From: Bacillus sp. J33 | GTDB taxonomy: Bacteria; Bacillota; Bacilli; Bacillales; Cytobacillaceae | Reading direction: 5' to 3' | NCBI RefSeq assembly: GCF_000518885.1 | Contig: NZ_JAEL01000006.1 | Span: forward strand, 1 to 64,000 | DNA length: 64,000 nucleotides | Shown here: positions 36,076 through 45,167 of the stretch, one piece after another | Layout of the letters: each line of letters begins with the position of its first letter | Position numbering within the stretch: the first letter of the stretch is position 1 | Notes under the pieces: generated by a model | What the model was told of the DNA's origin: nothing | What the model saw: the letters and a program-made list of their open reading frames with translations, nothing else | Database searches by the model: none | Translations under genes and position numbers: made by a program

Positions 36076-38470
36076 GATCCTAAAGATCAATTACTCATTG
36101 TACATTGGGATTTTCATGGTTTTCGTGCTGCTTTTTTTCTGTTTATTTGGTCCAATGCTGGCACCGCATTCATTAACCTCCACACTTGAAACACAATATA
36201 CAAATGGAAAAGTGCTGGCACCGCCGCTGGAACCATTTGATTCGGATTCATACCCTTTAGGCACTGACAAATGGGGCTATGATTTAATGTCAATGATTCT
36301 GAATGGCATTAGGTATACGGTTTTTATCGCGATCGCTGTCACTGTTATTAAAATGTTTTTTGGGACTATAGCAGGACTATATATCGGCACTTGGAAGAGA
36401 ACGCCAGGCTGGATGGTTGCATTCGAAAATGCATGGAGCTATGTCCCGCTGTTTTTGATCCTGTATTTTTTTCTATCGCCCATTAGCTTCAACAGTTCTC
36501 TGGAAACAGGCACTCTCATTGGATACTTTGTTGTAATAGCTTCAGTCATTAGCATTCCCAGCATTGTTTCTTCTGTAAGGCTTAAAACAGCTGAAATATA
36601 TCAATCTGTATATATTGATGCTTCAAAGGCACTTGGTGCAAGGAGACATCGCCTTATATGGAAGCATATCTTCCCTCAGCTGAAGGAAACTTTTCTGGTC
36701 ATGTTTATTCTTGAGATTGTATATGTAATAGCTATTATGGGGCAGCTTGCGCTTATGAATATTTTTTTGGGCGGCACCATAATGAGGTACGACCCGATTA
36801 TTTATCTTTCTGCAACAAAGGAGGTGGCAGGGCTTGTTGGCCAGGCAAGAGGCAATATATACGGCAATACCCATATACTGATTGTTCCGTTGATAGTCCT
36901 TTTATTTACCACAGCATCCTTTAGCCTGCTTGCCAATGGGCTGAAAAATCGCTTTCATTCCAATTATCAGCGTACACCATGGATTAAGACCGGGCATGAG
37001 CCCAAGGTGCAGCCAGCAAGGAAAATTTTGGGGGAGAATAGAAGGTTTTGGTCCTTTTCCGGACCAAAAATCGCTTTCTTTGCTCTAATAATCGCTTTTG
37101 CAGCTGCCGGAATTTATGTAACAATTACGGATGACGCTGATGTTGGTGTTCAAAGCGGCAGCCAGGCTGAATATAGTATTAATCTTGAAATGGATGGGAA
37201 TGGCATCTTTTCAGCTGTTGCCGATATTCAAATAAAGAATAAATCTGCTGAGGAATGGGATGAACTGGTATTTTATTTTATTCCTAATGTCTTTAAAGAA
37301 GGGCATGGAATCGAGTCAGTTAAAGGATTCTCTGATACCGAAATTAAACAAGTGATTTTGAATGGTCATAAAGCGGAGTTTATATTGGATTATGATACAT
37401 TAACAATCCCGGTAAGCCCTGAAATGTCAGATAAAACAAAGCACAAGGTTACTATTGAATATAGCTTTACAGTGCCTGAGAAGGGAAGCCGCTTCTCCAA
37501 GGTAGGGACGAATTACTATCTAGCACAGTGGTACCCTATGGCAGCGGTCTATCAAGGCGGAAAGTGGAACAAAGAACCTTATATGGATGGAATGGAGACC
37601 TTCCACACAGGATTCTCCGACTATAAGATTTCGTATCATCTTCCTGAAGGATATTCACTTATTTCTACAGCCGAAAAGGATCCTGGCAATAATGAAGGCA
37701 CCTTAAAAGCTAAGAAAGTCAGGGATTTTTTCATTGCAGTCGTAAAAGGGATGGAAGTTCATGAAACGGAAGCCAGGGAAGGTGTGAATATTAGGCTGTT
37801 CACGAAGGCCGATCATGACAAAGCCCCGGCTGACTCCCTTGAACTCGCCAGAAAGGCACTGTCATTCTATCAGGAGAATATTGGTGAATATCCTCATAAG
37901 CAGCTTGATATTGTCCTTGATGAGGGCCAATTTATGGAATATCCAGGAATCGTAACCATTAATCCATATATTGAGGATAAGCGATTTTATGAAATCTCCA
38001 TCGTACATGAAATAGCACACCAATATTTTTATGGAGTGGTGGCCAATGATCCTTATAATCATGCATGGGTTGATGAAGGGATGACGGAGTTTGCGACTTC
38101 CATGTACTTTTATGCAGGTGAAAATCAGACTGAATCTCAAGCTTTTGGAATCTCCCGTTACCGTATGGAAGCAATTGAGGAAAAAGGCTTTGGAAAGCAG
38201 TATTCCAATGTACCGCTTGATGAGGTTAAACATTCCGGTTATATATATGGGCAGCCAGCCCTGGAAATCCATAAGATGATCCAGGATAAATATAGGCAAA
38301 AAGGGGATACACCAAAAGAAGTGGCAATGCAGTATTTATCCGATTATTTTCTGAATTTCCGTTATAAAGAGGTAGACACGGAGGAGTTTATAAAATTCAC
38401 AAAAGATTATTTCAGTGTTCCAACAGGCTACTTCAATAGGTGGCTGGATACTTCTAATGATAACAGCTAA
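36068..38470 (+). CDS. DppC-like ABC permease fused to M1 metallopeptidase
   Basis: An 800-residue fusion. Residues 1-300 form a DppC-type permease: N-terminal helix (12-30), the LGTDKWGYDLMSMILNG motif at 64-80 (DppC usually LGTDxxGRDxLSRLLxG), and an EAA loop YIDASKALGARRHRLIWKH at 182-200. A further transmembrane helix at about 333-352 should carry the chain outside. Residues 365-790 resemble an M1 aminopeptidase: beta domain, a GxMEN-like FMEYPG at 622-627 and the gluzincin zinc site HEIAH (647-651) with Glu670 in WVDEGMTEFA, exactly the HExxH-x18-E spacing. All catalytic residues are intact. The reading frame is continuous. Confidence 0.9.
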   Translation: MNRILKINYSLYIGIFMVFVLLFFCLFGPMLAPHSLTSTLETQYTNGKVLAPPLEPFDSDSYPLGTDKWGYDLMSMILNGIRYTVFIAIAVTVIKMFFGTIAGLYIGTWKRTPGWMVAFENAWSYVPLFLILYFFLSPISFNSSLETGTLIGYFVVIASVISIPSIVSSVRLKTAEIYQSVYIDASKALGARRHRLIWKHIFPQLKETFLVMFILEIVYVIAIMGQLALMNIFLGGTIMRYDPIIYLSATKEVAGLVGQARGNIYGNTHILIVPLIVLLFTTASFSLLANGLKNRFHSNYQRTPWIKTGHEPKVQPARKILGENRRFWSFSGPKIAFFALIIAFAAAGIYVTITDDADVGVQSGSQAEYSINLEMDGNGIFSAVADIQIKNKSAEEWDELVFYFIPNVFKEGHGIESVKGFSDTEIKQVILNGHKAEFILDYDTLTIPVSPEMSDKTKHKVTIEYSFTVPEKGSRFSKVGTNYYLAQWYPMAAVYQGGKWNKEPYMDGMETFHTGFSDYKISYHLPEGYSLISTAEKDPGNNEGTLKAKKVRDFFIAVVKGMEVHETEAREGVNIRLFTKADHDKAPADSLELARKALSFYQENIGEYPHKQLDIVLDEGQFMEYPGIVTINPYIEDKRFYEISIVHEIAHQYFYGVVANDPYNHAWVDEGMTEFATSMYFYAGENQTESQAFGISRYRMEAIEEKGFGKQYSNVPLDEVKHSGYIYGQPALEIHKMIQDKYRQKGDTPKEVAMQYLSDYFLNFRYKEVDTEEFIKFTKDYFSVPTGYFNRWLDTSNDNS

Positions 38471-38500
38471 AAAAGGGCTATAACACTTAATCTTTATCAC

Positions 38501-38537
38501 ACAAAAACAAGCAGGATTTTATTCTGCTTGTTTTTGT
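38501..38537. terminator. bidirectional terminator after the fusion gene
   Basis: Stem ACAAAAACAAGCAG / CTGCTTGTTTTTGT with a nine-base loop, between the permease operon and the convergent hsp20 gene. Confidence 0.9.
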
Positions 38538-38600
38538 ATGCCCGGACAATGGATATAGGTTGAATAAAATATGATTTTTGATTTAATGAAGCGGCCAGAT

Positions 38601-39077
38601 TCAGCTTTCATCAATAAGTATTCTTTTTCCCTGCTGTTTTGGTACAGTGATCTGCAGCAATCCATTTTGGTATACAGCTTTTACTTTCTTCTCATTAACG
38701 GGCTGTGGGAGAGGAATTGTCCTGCTGGATTGCTGCAGGCTTTGCTGTCTTCTGACAACTTTCCTGTTCTCGTCCTCTTCCGTTAATATCTCGGATGATT
38801 TTACGGAGATTGTAATATAATTGTCCAGGATATCAATTTGTATTTGTTCTTTGTTTATTCCCGGGAGCTCTGCTGTAATAATGTGTTCTTTATCTGTTTC
38901 TGTTACATCTACATGGAAAGAAGAAGCAAATGGGAAGGGGTTTCTAAAAAAATCATCCACTGTCTGAAGAAATCCTTTAACCGGCTTTTCATGAAAAAGC
39001 TGATTCATGGATTTCATTAAATCTCCAAACGGCTCGTTCCGATCCTTATTTTTATCTCTCTTTTTTGGATCCTCCAT
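38601..39077 (-). CDS. Hsp20/alpha-crystallin small heat-shock protein
   Basis: A 158-residue ATP-independent chaperone that holds unfolding proteins. The alpha-crystallin domain spans about 50-145: FHVDVTETDKEHIITAELPG, then a conserved NGLLQITVPK end motif (the A-x-x-x-n-G-v-L/L-x-I/V signature) and a short C-terminal I-x-I (RILID). The variable N-terminus contains PFGDLMKSMNQLF. I favour the second ATG (39077), since GAGGGG directly abuts the first one. It is separated from the crp gene by its own 100-bp region. Confidence 0.9.
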   Translation of the reverse strand: MEDPKKRDKNKDRNEPFGDLMKSMNQLFHEKPVKGFLQTVDDFFRNPFPFASSFHVDVTETDKEHIITAELPGINKEQIQIDILDNYITISVKSSEILTEEDENRKVVRRQQSLQQSSRTIPLPQPVNEKKVKAVYQNGLLQITVPKQQGKRILIDES

Positions 39078-39167
39078 AGCATGCATCCCCTCTCATACAG
39101 GATTATTCATCCTATCGTATGCAGGCAAATGGGGGAGTGTTCCTGTATAAAGCAGGCTGGAGAGAAC

Positions 39168-39193
39168 AAAAAAACCGCTTGAAAGCGGTTTTA
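39168..39193 (-). terminator. terminator of the crp-like gene
   Basis: Stem AAAACCGCTT / AAGCGGTTTT overlapping the stop codon; on the minus strand a run of seven T follows. Confidence 0.85.
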
Positions 39194-39883
39194 AAAGATC
39201 TCTTCAAGAAGTTGATCCGGTTTAATGATTAAATGGCCATCCTTGTCAGTTTCAATTAATTTCTCTTTTTTCATCCTGGTTAAAGTCCTGCTTACAGTTT
39301 CCCTTGTAGTCCCAATCATATTGGCAAGGTCCTTATTAGTAAAATCGCCAATGAGGATAAAGGCGCCATTTCCGTCCGCTTTTCCATGCATTCTGGCCAA
39401 GCGAACCAAAAGTTTGATTATTTGCTCATAAGTGTTGTTTAGGATTTGGGCCTCTAATCTTTCTTGCAGATCAACTATTTTTTCCCCAAGGACTTTAAAA
39501 ACCTTGATGCATAATTCTGGGTTTTCAATGAGGACTTTTTCAAAATGAGCAATCGGAACAACGACAAGCTTGGCGTTTTCAAGAACCTCTGAAAAGGCAG
39601 GATATCCGCCTTTCCGGAAGAAACCTACGTGAGGGAACATTTCTCCTTTTGTTAAAATGGCCACAATTTGCTCTTTTCCGTTTATATCACTTTTATAAAT
39701 CTTTATTCTGCCACTATAAATAAAATAAACATTTTCTAATGGATCGTCCTGCAAAAAGACGTGGCTTCCTTTTTTCCATTCTCTAGAAATCGATATATCT
39801 ACAACTTTATCCAATTCTTCATCGCTGAGTTCCTTAAATAAAGAGAATTGAGAAAGAACGTGTTTGATTTCAGCAGCTTTCAT
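39191..39883 (-). CDS. Crp/Fnr family regulator, paralogue A
   Basis: A 230-residue transcription regulator with an N-terminal cyclic-nucleotide-binding beta-barrel (FLQDDPLENVYFIYSGRIKI), a long dimerisation helix and a C-terminal winged helix. The recognition helix is MIGTTRETVSRTLTRMKKE, with R-E-x3-R as in Crp. It lacks the cysteine cluster of oxygen-sensing Fnr; only one Cys (PELCIKV) is present. The start at 39883 follows GAGGTGG; an ATG four codons upstream has no such site. It is closely similar to the gene at 52156-52845. Confidence 0.92.
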   Translation of the reverse strand: MKAAEIKHVLSQFSLFKELSDEELDKVVDISISREWKKGSHVFLQDDPLENVYFIYSGRIKIYKSDINGKEQIVAILTKGEMFPHVGFFRKGGYPAFSEVLENAKLVVVPIAHFEKVLIENPELCIKVFKVLGEKIVDLQERLEAQILNNTYEQIIKLLVRLARMHGKADGNGAFILIGDFTNKDLANMIGTTRETVSRTLTRMKKEKLIETDKDGHLIIKPDQLLEEIF

Positions 39884-40028
39884 AATCCACCTCATGCTTC
39901 ATGACCTATTAAGCCTATTGTAACAAAAATCTTAAAGAAGTTTTATATTCAATTACCTTAATATCTTACCTCAGTTTATTCGATTGGCAGAAAAAGTTAA
40001 TGAAATTTACGAGTTTCTTCTGTTAGAA

Positions 40029-40042
40029 CGAACGTTTATTCG
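40029..40042 (+). promoter_or_regulatory. LexA (SOS) box candidate before mrfAB
   Basis: CGAACGTTTATTCG matches the Bacillus LexA consensus CGAAC-N4-GTTCG with one mismatch. It lies 30 bp upstream of the mrfA start, next to a TAAAAT -10-like sequence, where it could block transcription. Confidence 0.5.
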
Positions 40043-40071
40043 CTAAAATAGGAATATGAGGTGAAAGTATA

Positions 40072-42372
40072 ATGAAAGTACGCAAAAACCTGCCTGAAAT
40101 AATGAAAGAACTTATTTCTGAACCACAGTACAAAGATAATATAATTCATTGGCATACAATAGAGGAAAAAGAAGCGAAAACATCGGAGCTTCCCGATGAC
40201 ATACATCCATCCTTAAAGAGGGCACTATTAAAAAGAGGGATTACCAGGCTTTATACTCACCAAAAATCCTCTTATAAAACAGCCATGAAGGGGCAAAGCC
40301 TAGTAGCGGTTACACCGACTGCCTCCGGGAAAACGCTGTGCTATAACCTACCTGTTCTGCAGACGATTGTGAACGATCCGAATGCCCGTGCTCTTTATAT
40401 GTTTCCTACTAAAGCACTGGCGCAGGATCAGAAAAGTGAAATCAATGAAATGATTCAGGAATCTGGTTTGAGTATAAATAGCTATACATATGATGGGGAT
40501 ACACCCGCCAGCATCCGGCAAAAGGTACGGAAGGCCGGCCATGTGGTGATTACGAATCCGGATATGCTTCACTCAGCTATATTGCCTCATCACACAAAGT
40601 GGGTTTCTTTGTTTGAGAATTTAAAATATGTTGTGATAGATGAACTTCATATTTATAGAGGGGTATTTGGAAGCCATGTGGCAAATGTAATTCGCCGTCT
40701 CAGGCGGATTTGCCGTTTCTATGGAAGTGATCCCATTTTCATCTGCACATCTGCGACAATTGCAAATCCTCTTGAGCTTGCAGAAAAGCTTACAGAAAAG
40801 CCGGTTAAGCTTATCGATAATAATGGAGCGCCAAGCGGTAAAAAACATTTTGTTTTTTACAACCCTCCTATAGTCAATAAGCCATTGAATATCAGGAGGA
40901 GTGCCACTCTGGAAGTGAGAAAGCTGGCGGGTGAACTCTTAAAAAATAGGATACAGACCATCGTGTTTGCAAGAAGCCGGGTTAGGGTTGAAATCCTGCT
41001 TTCTTATTTGCAGGAGCTAGTCAAGCATAAGCTTGGCCCTAAAGCGATTCGGGGATACAGAGGAGGCTATCTGCCAACCGAAAGGCGTGACATTGAAAAA
41101 GGGCTTAGGTCGGGGGATATATATGGAGTTGTCAGCACCAATGCATTGGAATTGGGTGTGGATATAGGGCAGCTTCAGGTATGTGTCATGACCGGATATC
41201 CAGGTACGATTGCTAGTTCATGGCAGCAGGCAGGGCGTGCAGGAAGAAGGCATGGCGAATCGCTCGTTATTATGGTCGCCAGCTCAAGCCCGCTGGATCA
41301 ATACGTCATTCAAAATCCTGATTACTTTTTTAATAAGAGCCCTGAAACTGCCCGCATTAACCCTGACAACCTCATTATTTTGGTGGATCATATCAAGTGT
41401 GCAGCATATGAACTTCCTTTCAATATTGGAGAGTGTTTTGGTTCATTTGAAACGGAGGAAGTTCTTGAATATCTGGCAGAGGAAAGAGTACTCCATCAAA
41501 ATGGAGATAAATTCTACTGGATGAATGACTCTTTTCCAGCCCATAACATTAGTCTCCGTTCAGCTTCCCAGGAGAATGTGGTTATAATCGATCAATCTGA
41601 TGTGGCAAACGTAAAGGTTATTGGCGAAATGGACCGATTTTCTGCCATGACCCTTCTGCATGAAGAAGCAATCTATCTGCATCAGGGAACCCAATATCAG
41701 GTAGAAATGCTGGACTGGGAGGAGAAAAAGGCTTATGTCCGAGAGGTGGATGTTGATTATTTCACAGATGCCAACCTGGCAGTGGAACTGAAGGTGCTTG
41801 AGCAGGACAAATCCAGGTTCACCGCCCTTGGCGAGGTAGGCTTTGGAGATGTAAGTGTAGTAGCGATGGCAACAATTTTTAAAAAAATTAAGTTTGAAAC
41901 TCACGAAAATATTGGATCAGGGCCTATAACACTGCCTGAGGAGGAACTTCATACGAGCTCAACCTGGCTGTCCCTTAAGGAAGAATCATTAAAGTTTAAG
42001 CAGGATCGGCTGGAACAGGGCCTGATTGGAACAGCTCATGCCCTAAAGCATATTGTTCCCCTGTTTGTTATGTGTGATCCGCAGGACGTTCATGTAGTGC
42101 CGCAAGTAAAGGCGTCTCATAATGAAAAGCCGACAATCTTTTTCTATGACAGGTATCCGGGCGGTGTGGGCCTAAGCGAGAAGATATTTGGAGGAATTGA
42201 ACATATCATGCATGAAACCATGGAAATGGTGAGCAGGTGCACTTGTGAACATGGGTGCCCTTCCTGCATAGGAACAGACACATCATCAGAGACAGCAAAA
42301 AGAGACGTCCTAAAAATTCTTTCTTCCTTCAAATACGATGAAATGGGCGAGGGTGAGTCCATTGTCCATTAA
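40072..42372 (+). CDS. mrfA: DNA repair helicase MrfA (YprA)
   Basis: A 766-residue DEAD/DEAH-box superfamily 2 helicase. It shows Walker A TPTASGKT (81-88), DELH box (190-193), SAT (TSATIANP), the C-terminal motif QAGRAGRR and the C-terminal DUF1998/MZB domain with the four-cysteine zinc site CTCEHGCPSC. MrfA with MrfB repairs mitomycin C crosslinks in B. subtilis independently of UvrABC. The length is close to the family norm (about 750). It overlaps mrfB by 11 bases. Confidence 0.95.
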   Translation: MKVRKNLPEIMKELISEPQYKDNIIHWHTIEEKEAKTSELPDDIHPSLKRALLKRGITRLYTHQKSSYKTAMKGQSLVAVTPTASGKTLCYNLPVLQTIVNDPNARALYMFPTKALAQDQKSEINEMIQESGLSINSYTYDGDTPASIRQKVRKAGHVVITNPDMLHSAILPHHTKWVSLFENLKYVVIDELHIYRGVFGSHVANVIRRLRRICRFYGSDPIFICTSATIANPLELAEKLTEKPVKLIDNNGAPSGKKHFVFYNPPIVNKPLNIRRSATLEVRKLAGELLKNRIQTIVFARSRVRVEILLSYLQELVKHKLGPKAIRGYRGGYLPTERRDIEKGLRSGDIYGVVSTNALELGVDIGQLQVCVMTGYPGTIASSWQQAGRAGRRHGESLVIMVASSSPLDQYVIQNPDYFFNKSPETARINPDNLIILVDHIKCAAYELPFNIGECFGSFETEEVLEYLAEERVLHQNGDKFYWMNDSFPAHNISLRSASQENVVIIDQSDVANVKVIGEMDRFSAMTLLHEEAIYLHQGTQYQVEMLDWEEKKAYVREVDVDYFTDANLAVELKVLEQDKSRFTALGEVGFGDVSVVAMATIFKKIKFETHENIGSGPITLPEEELHTSSTWLSLKEESLKFKQDRLEQGLIGTAHALKHIVPLFVMCDPQDVHVVPQVKASHNEKPTIFFYDRYPGGVGLSEKIFGGIEHIMHETMEMVSRCTCEHGCPSCIGTDTSSETAKRDVLKILSSFKYDEMGEGESIVH

Positions 42373-43624
42373 AAATAAGCTAAATAGGCTAAAAAATCAC
42401 CTTGGCACCGGCAATAGCAACAGCAATCAGTCAGCCCCTGTGATAAGACGGGAGAAAGTCATAGATGTTCCATATAAAGAGGTATGGGAAGAATCAGGTG
42501 TTATTCCATATTATTTTGACGATTCCTACTGTCTTGTGAGGGAAAAGGAATATAGCCTTGATCAAATGCATGGCATTTATTCGTTTGGGGAATTTGCGTC
42601 AGCAGTGGAAGCATGGAATTCCTCCAGCATTAAGCATCCCCTGTCTGCTGCCGGACATGATCCGGAAAATATCTTTTTCTTTGATACAGAGACAACAGGG
42701 TTGGGCGGGGGAGCAGGCAATTCTATTTTTCTCCTCGGACAAGCCAGTCTTCAAGGAAACAAAATTAAATTAAAGCAGCATATCCTCCCGCATCCCGGTG
42801 CCGAGATTCCCTTGTATAAGAGCTTTCTTGAAAGCATCGATTATTCAACGATGGTGACCTATAACGGCAAGGCTTTCGACTGGCCGCAGGTAAAAACCAG
42901 GCATACACTGATCAGGGAGCATGTACCGAAGCTCCCTCCATTTGGGCATTTTGATTTATACCATGCAGCAAGGCGGATGTGGAAGCACAGGCTGGAAAGG
43001 ATAAAGCTGACTGCAGTTGAAAAAGATGTTTTAGGTATAGAGAGACAAGATGATATACCTGGATTTCTCGCACCCATGATCTATTTTGATTTTGTCGAAA
43101 GGAAAAATCCAGAAGGCATGCTTGGAATCATAAAGCATAATGAAATTGATATTTTATCTTTGATCAGTTTATATACACATCTATCTTTTCAAATTTTGCG
43201 GCTTGATGAAAAGCAGTCTCCAAGGGAAATATTTGAAGTGGGCAGGTGGCTTTCTTCATTGGGTGAATCATCTGAAGCCAAAACAGCTTTTAGTAAAATT
43301 TCAGACAGCGAAACCCCTGAAGCCTTGGAAGCCAGGTTTGCCTTGGCATTTGAGCATAAGAAACATAAAAACTGGCAAGAAGCTGCCTGCCTATGGAAGG
43401 ATACATCAGAAAGAGGCAGCCTAAAATCCCGGCTAATCTCTTGCATTGAATTGGCAAAGGTATATGAGCACCGTTTGAAAGATCTCAATCAGGCAATTAT
43501 ATATGCAGAAAAAGCAATGGAGCTTTTTAAAGAAATTTCCGGAAACACATTGGAAAAAATAAGCATTAAAGAAGAGGAGCTAAAAAAACGCCTGGAACGC
43601 TTGCGCAAAAAATGGAATCAATAA
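42362..43624 (+). CDS. mrfB: DEDDh exonuclease MrfB (YprB)
   Basis: A 420-residue protein with an RNase H-like DEDDh exonuclease domain at about 100-260: FFDTETTGLGGG (Exo I), TYNGKAFDWPQVKTR (Exo II) and IIKHNEIDILSLI (Exo III, His and Asp). A C-terminal helical TPR-like region follows (about 300-410, AIIYAEKAMELFKEISG). It partners MrfA in crosslink repair. The start is TTG at 42362, preceded by GAGGGTGAG, giving MSIKNKLNRLKNHLG as in YprB; the frame is open a little further upstream inside mrfA. Confidence 0.94.
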   Translation: MSIKNKLNRLKNHLGTGNSNSNQSAPVIRREKVIDVPYKEVWEESGVIPYYFDDSYCLVREKEYSLDQMHGIYSFGEFASAVEAWNSSSIKHPLSAAGHDPENIFFFDTETTGLGGGAGNSIFLLGQASLQGNKIKLKQHILPHPGAEIPLYKSFLESIDYSTMVTYNGKAFDWPQVKTRHTLIREHVPKLPPFGHFDLYHAARRMWKHRLERIKLTAVEKDVLGIERQDDIPGFLAPMIYFDFVERKNPEGMLGIIKHNEIDILSLISLYTHLSFQILRLDEKQSPREIFEVGRWLSSLGESSEAKTAFSKISDSETPEALEARFALAFEHKKHKNWQEAACLWKDTSERGSLKSRLISCIELAKVYEHRLKDLNQAIIYAEKAMELFKEISGNTLEKISIKEEELKKRLERLRKKWNQ

Positions 43625-43763
43625 CAATAAGGCTTTGTAACAAAACTTTAATATTTCAGACAAAAAAATCCACTATTTCCTAGTTGTCTGTACCTCTTGT
43701 AAGCGGTAAAATAGGTAGCTGTGTGGTACTTTTTTAGGAATATTTTATAGTGAGGCTGGTAAT

Positions 43764-43859
43764 ATGTACAAAGCAATTTTAGTGTTATTTTTCCTTGTAA
43801 TTTTCACTACAGCATTCGTTTTCTCCAATTTAAAAGACAGTTTTTACAGTATGCTCTAA
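43764..43859 (+). CDS. 31-residue single-helix membrane peptide
   Basis: The peptide MYKAILVLFFLVIFTTAFVF...LKDSFYSML is one hydrophobic helix with a short polar tail. GTGAGGCTGG lies eight bases before the ATG, a moderate ribosome binding site. It stands alone between mrfB and cotD. It could be a small sporulation or stress membrane protein; homology was not recognised. Confidence 0.5.
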   Translation: MYKAILVLFFLVIFTTAFVFSNLKDSFYSML

Positions 43860-43903
43860 ACAAAAACCTACCAAAATAAGCGAAATTAGGTATTTTCATT
43901 AGT

Positions 43904-43931
43904 ACAAGAATCCCCTTTCCAACATAGGTTG
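43904..43931 (+). promoter_or_regulatory. sigma-K-like promoter of cotD
   Basis: AC (43904-43905), 17-bp spacer and CATAGGTTG (43923-43931) fit AC-N17-CATANNNTA with one mismatch. Known cotD genes are late mother-cell genes, so this agrees. A 10-bp inverted repeat (ATCCCCTTTC/GAAAGGGGAT) flanks the region, its right arm containing the cotD ribosome binding site. Confidence 0.55.
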
Positions 43932-43966
43932 TTAATGTAAATACAATTTAGAAAGGGGATCTTTAC

Positions 43967-44344
43967 ATGCATTGCAGACCAAGGCCATCGCAGGTAATGC
44001 CTGCTGTTGTTCATCCAACAAAGTGCTGTGTGACTCATTCGTTCCAGAACGTTGTGGTTCCGCACATTCATCCTACTCATCATACACATGTAAACCACAC
44101 TAATTATGAGAATCAGCATTCCTACCCTCATACTCAATCAGTTGTGAATGAGGTGACAACCTCTAATGTAAATGTAGGACCAAGACCTGGCGTAGCAGGA
44201 GCATATAGCCCGGGAATGGGACCTGGATATGGAGATCCTGGAATGGGAATGGGGCCTGGATATGGTGCTCCAGGACCGGGTGTAGCAGGAGCATATAGCC
44301 CAGGAATGGGACCTAAGCAAGGGCCAAGTTTCTCAGGAAGATAA
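43967..44344 (+). CDS. cotD: spore coat protein CotD
   Basis: A 125-residue inner coat protein of the CotD family. The N-terminal 65 residues are the conserved part, rich in His and Pro (CCVTHSFQNVVVPHIHPTHH). The C-terminal part is a Gly/Pro/Met repeat (PGVAGAYSPGMGP occurs twice, with PGYG and PGMGMGP variants between), which varies between species. AGAAAGGGGATC precedes the ATG. It lies after mrfAB as in B. subtilis. Confidence 0.92.
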   Translation: MHCRPRPSQVMPAVVHPTKCCVTHSFQNVVVPHIHPTHHTHVNHTNYENQHSYPHTQSVVNEVTTSNVNVGPRPGVAGAYSPGMGPGYGDPGMGMGPGYGAPGPGVAGAYSPGMGPKQGPSFSGR

Positions 44345-44346
44345 AG

Positions 44347-44376
44347 ACAAGGGCAATATGCCCTTGTTTTTATTTG
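44347..44376 (+). terminator. terminator of cotD
   Basis: Stem ACAAGGGCA-ata-TGCCCTTGT followed by TTTTA. Confidence 0.9.
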
Positions 44377-44521
44377 CAGGCATTTTTTATTTATTGGAAA
44401 AATGAAGACGTTGGACGCATAATATAAAACAAAGAAACTTATATAAAAAATCATCAATAAGATATAACAATCTTACTAAGCTGGCATTGATCGCCAGGTA
44501 TGCGTTAAGGAGAAATGCATC

Positions 44522-45091
44522 TTGTCAAAAGTAGCAGTGGTTTCAGGGTATAAACCATTTGAGGTAGGGATTTTCAAGAACGATGACCCTGCTGTAGGAT
44601 ATATAAAAAGCGGAATAAAGAAAAGCCTGCTTTCCCTGCTGGATGACGGGCTGGAATGGGTAATTATCAGCGGCCAGCTCGGAACAGAATTATGGGCTGC
44701 TGAAGTTGTTTTTGATTTGCAGCTTGAAGGCTATTCCGATTTGCAGCTTGCAGTCATTACTCCATTTTTGGACCAGGAGGCCTCATGGAAGGATGCCAAT
44801 AGAGAATGGTATGAATCCGTATTGGCCCAAGCTGATTTTGTCGGCTCAGTCACGCGAAAACCCTATGAAAATCCTCAGCAGTTCAGGCTTAAAAATCATT
44901 TTTTCATTAACAAAAGTGATGTGCTCCTTCTTTTTTATGATTCGGAAAAAGAGGGCAGCCCCAAATATTTATATGACACCGCAAAAAAATATCAGGAAGA
45001 AAATGAGTATGAAATTAGACTAATTACCTTTTATGATTTACAATTGATTGTAGAAGAAGAACAGTTATCACAAAGAGACATGTTTGAATAA
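44522..45091 (+). CDS. ypsA: SLOG/DUF1273 family protein YpsA
   Basis: A 189-residue protein of the YpsA family within the SLOG (DprA/LOG-like Rossmann) superfamily. Visible features are [13 protein letters not shown] at the N-terminus, the glycine-containing [17 protein letters not shown], which probably binds a nucleotide-like ligand, and [20 protein letters not shown] near the end. The start is TTG after AAGGAGAAATGCATC. It precedes gpsB, and B. subtilis YpsA has been linked to cell division together with GpsB; the ligand is unknown. Confidence 0.93.
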   Translation: MSKVAVVSGYKPFEVGIFKNDDPAVGYIKSGIKKSLLSLLDDGLEWVIISGQLGTELWAAEVVFDLQLEGYSDLQLAVITPFLDQEASWKDANREWYESVLAQADFVGSVTRKPYENPQQFRLKNHFFINKSDVLLLFYDSEKEGSPKYLYDTAKKYQEENEYEIRLITFYDLQLIVEEEQLSQRDMFE

Positions 45092-45167
45092 TGTAAGATA
45101 AATTGACAAATGTACATATTTTTGAAAAAATAACAATGATGATTGGCGATATACCGAGGTGAGTGTA

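Noticed and set aside
35212-38470. Permease-peptidase junction as an assembly or frameshift artefact
   Set aside because: The frame is open without interruption, the linker has a sensible seventh helix, and all motifs on both sides are intact.
43911-43963. ATCCCCTTTC/GAAAGGGGAT pair as a hairpin hiding the cotD ribosome binding site
   Set aside because: The left arm lies upstream of the predicted sigma-K transcription start, so it would not be in the message; kept only as a note.
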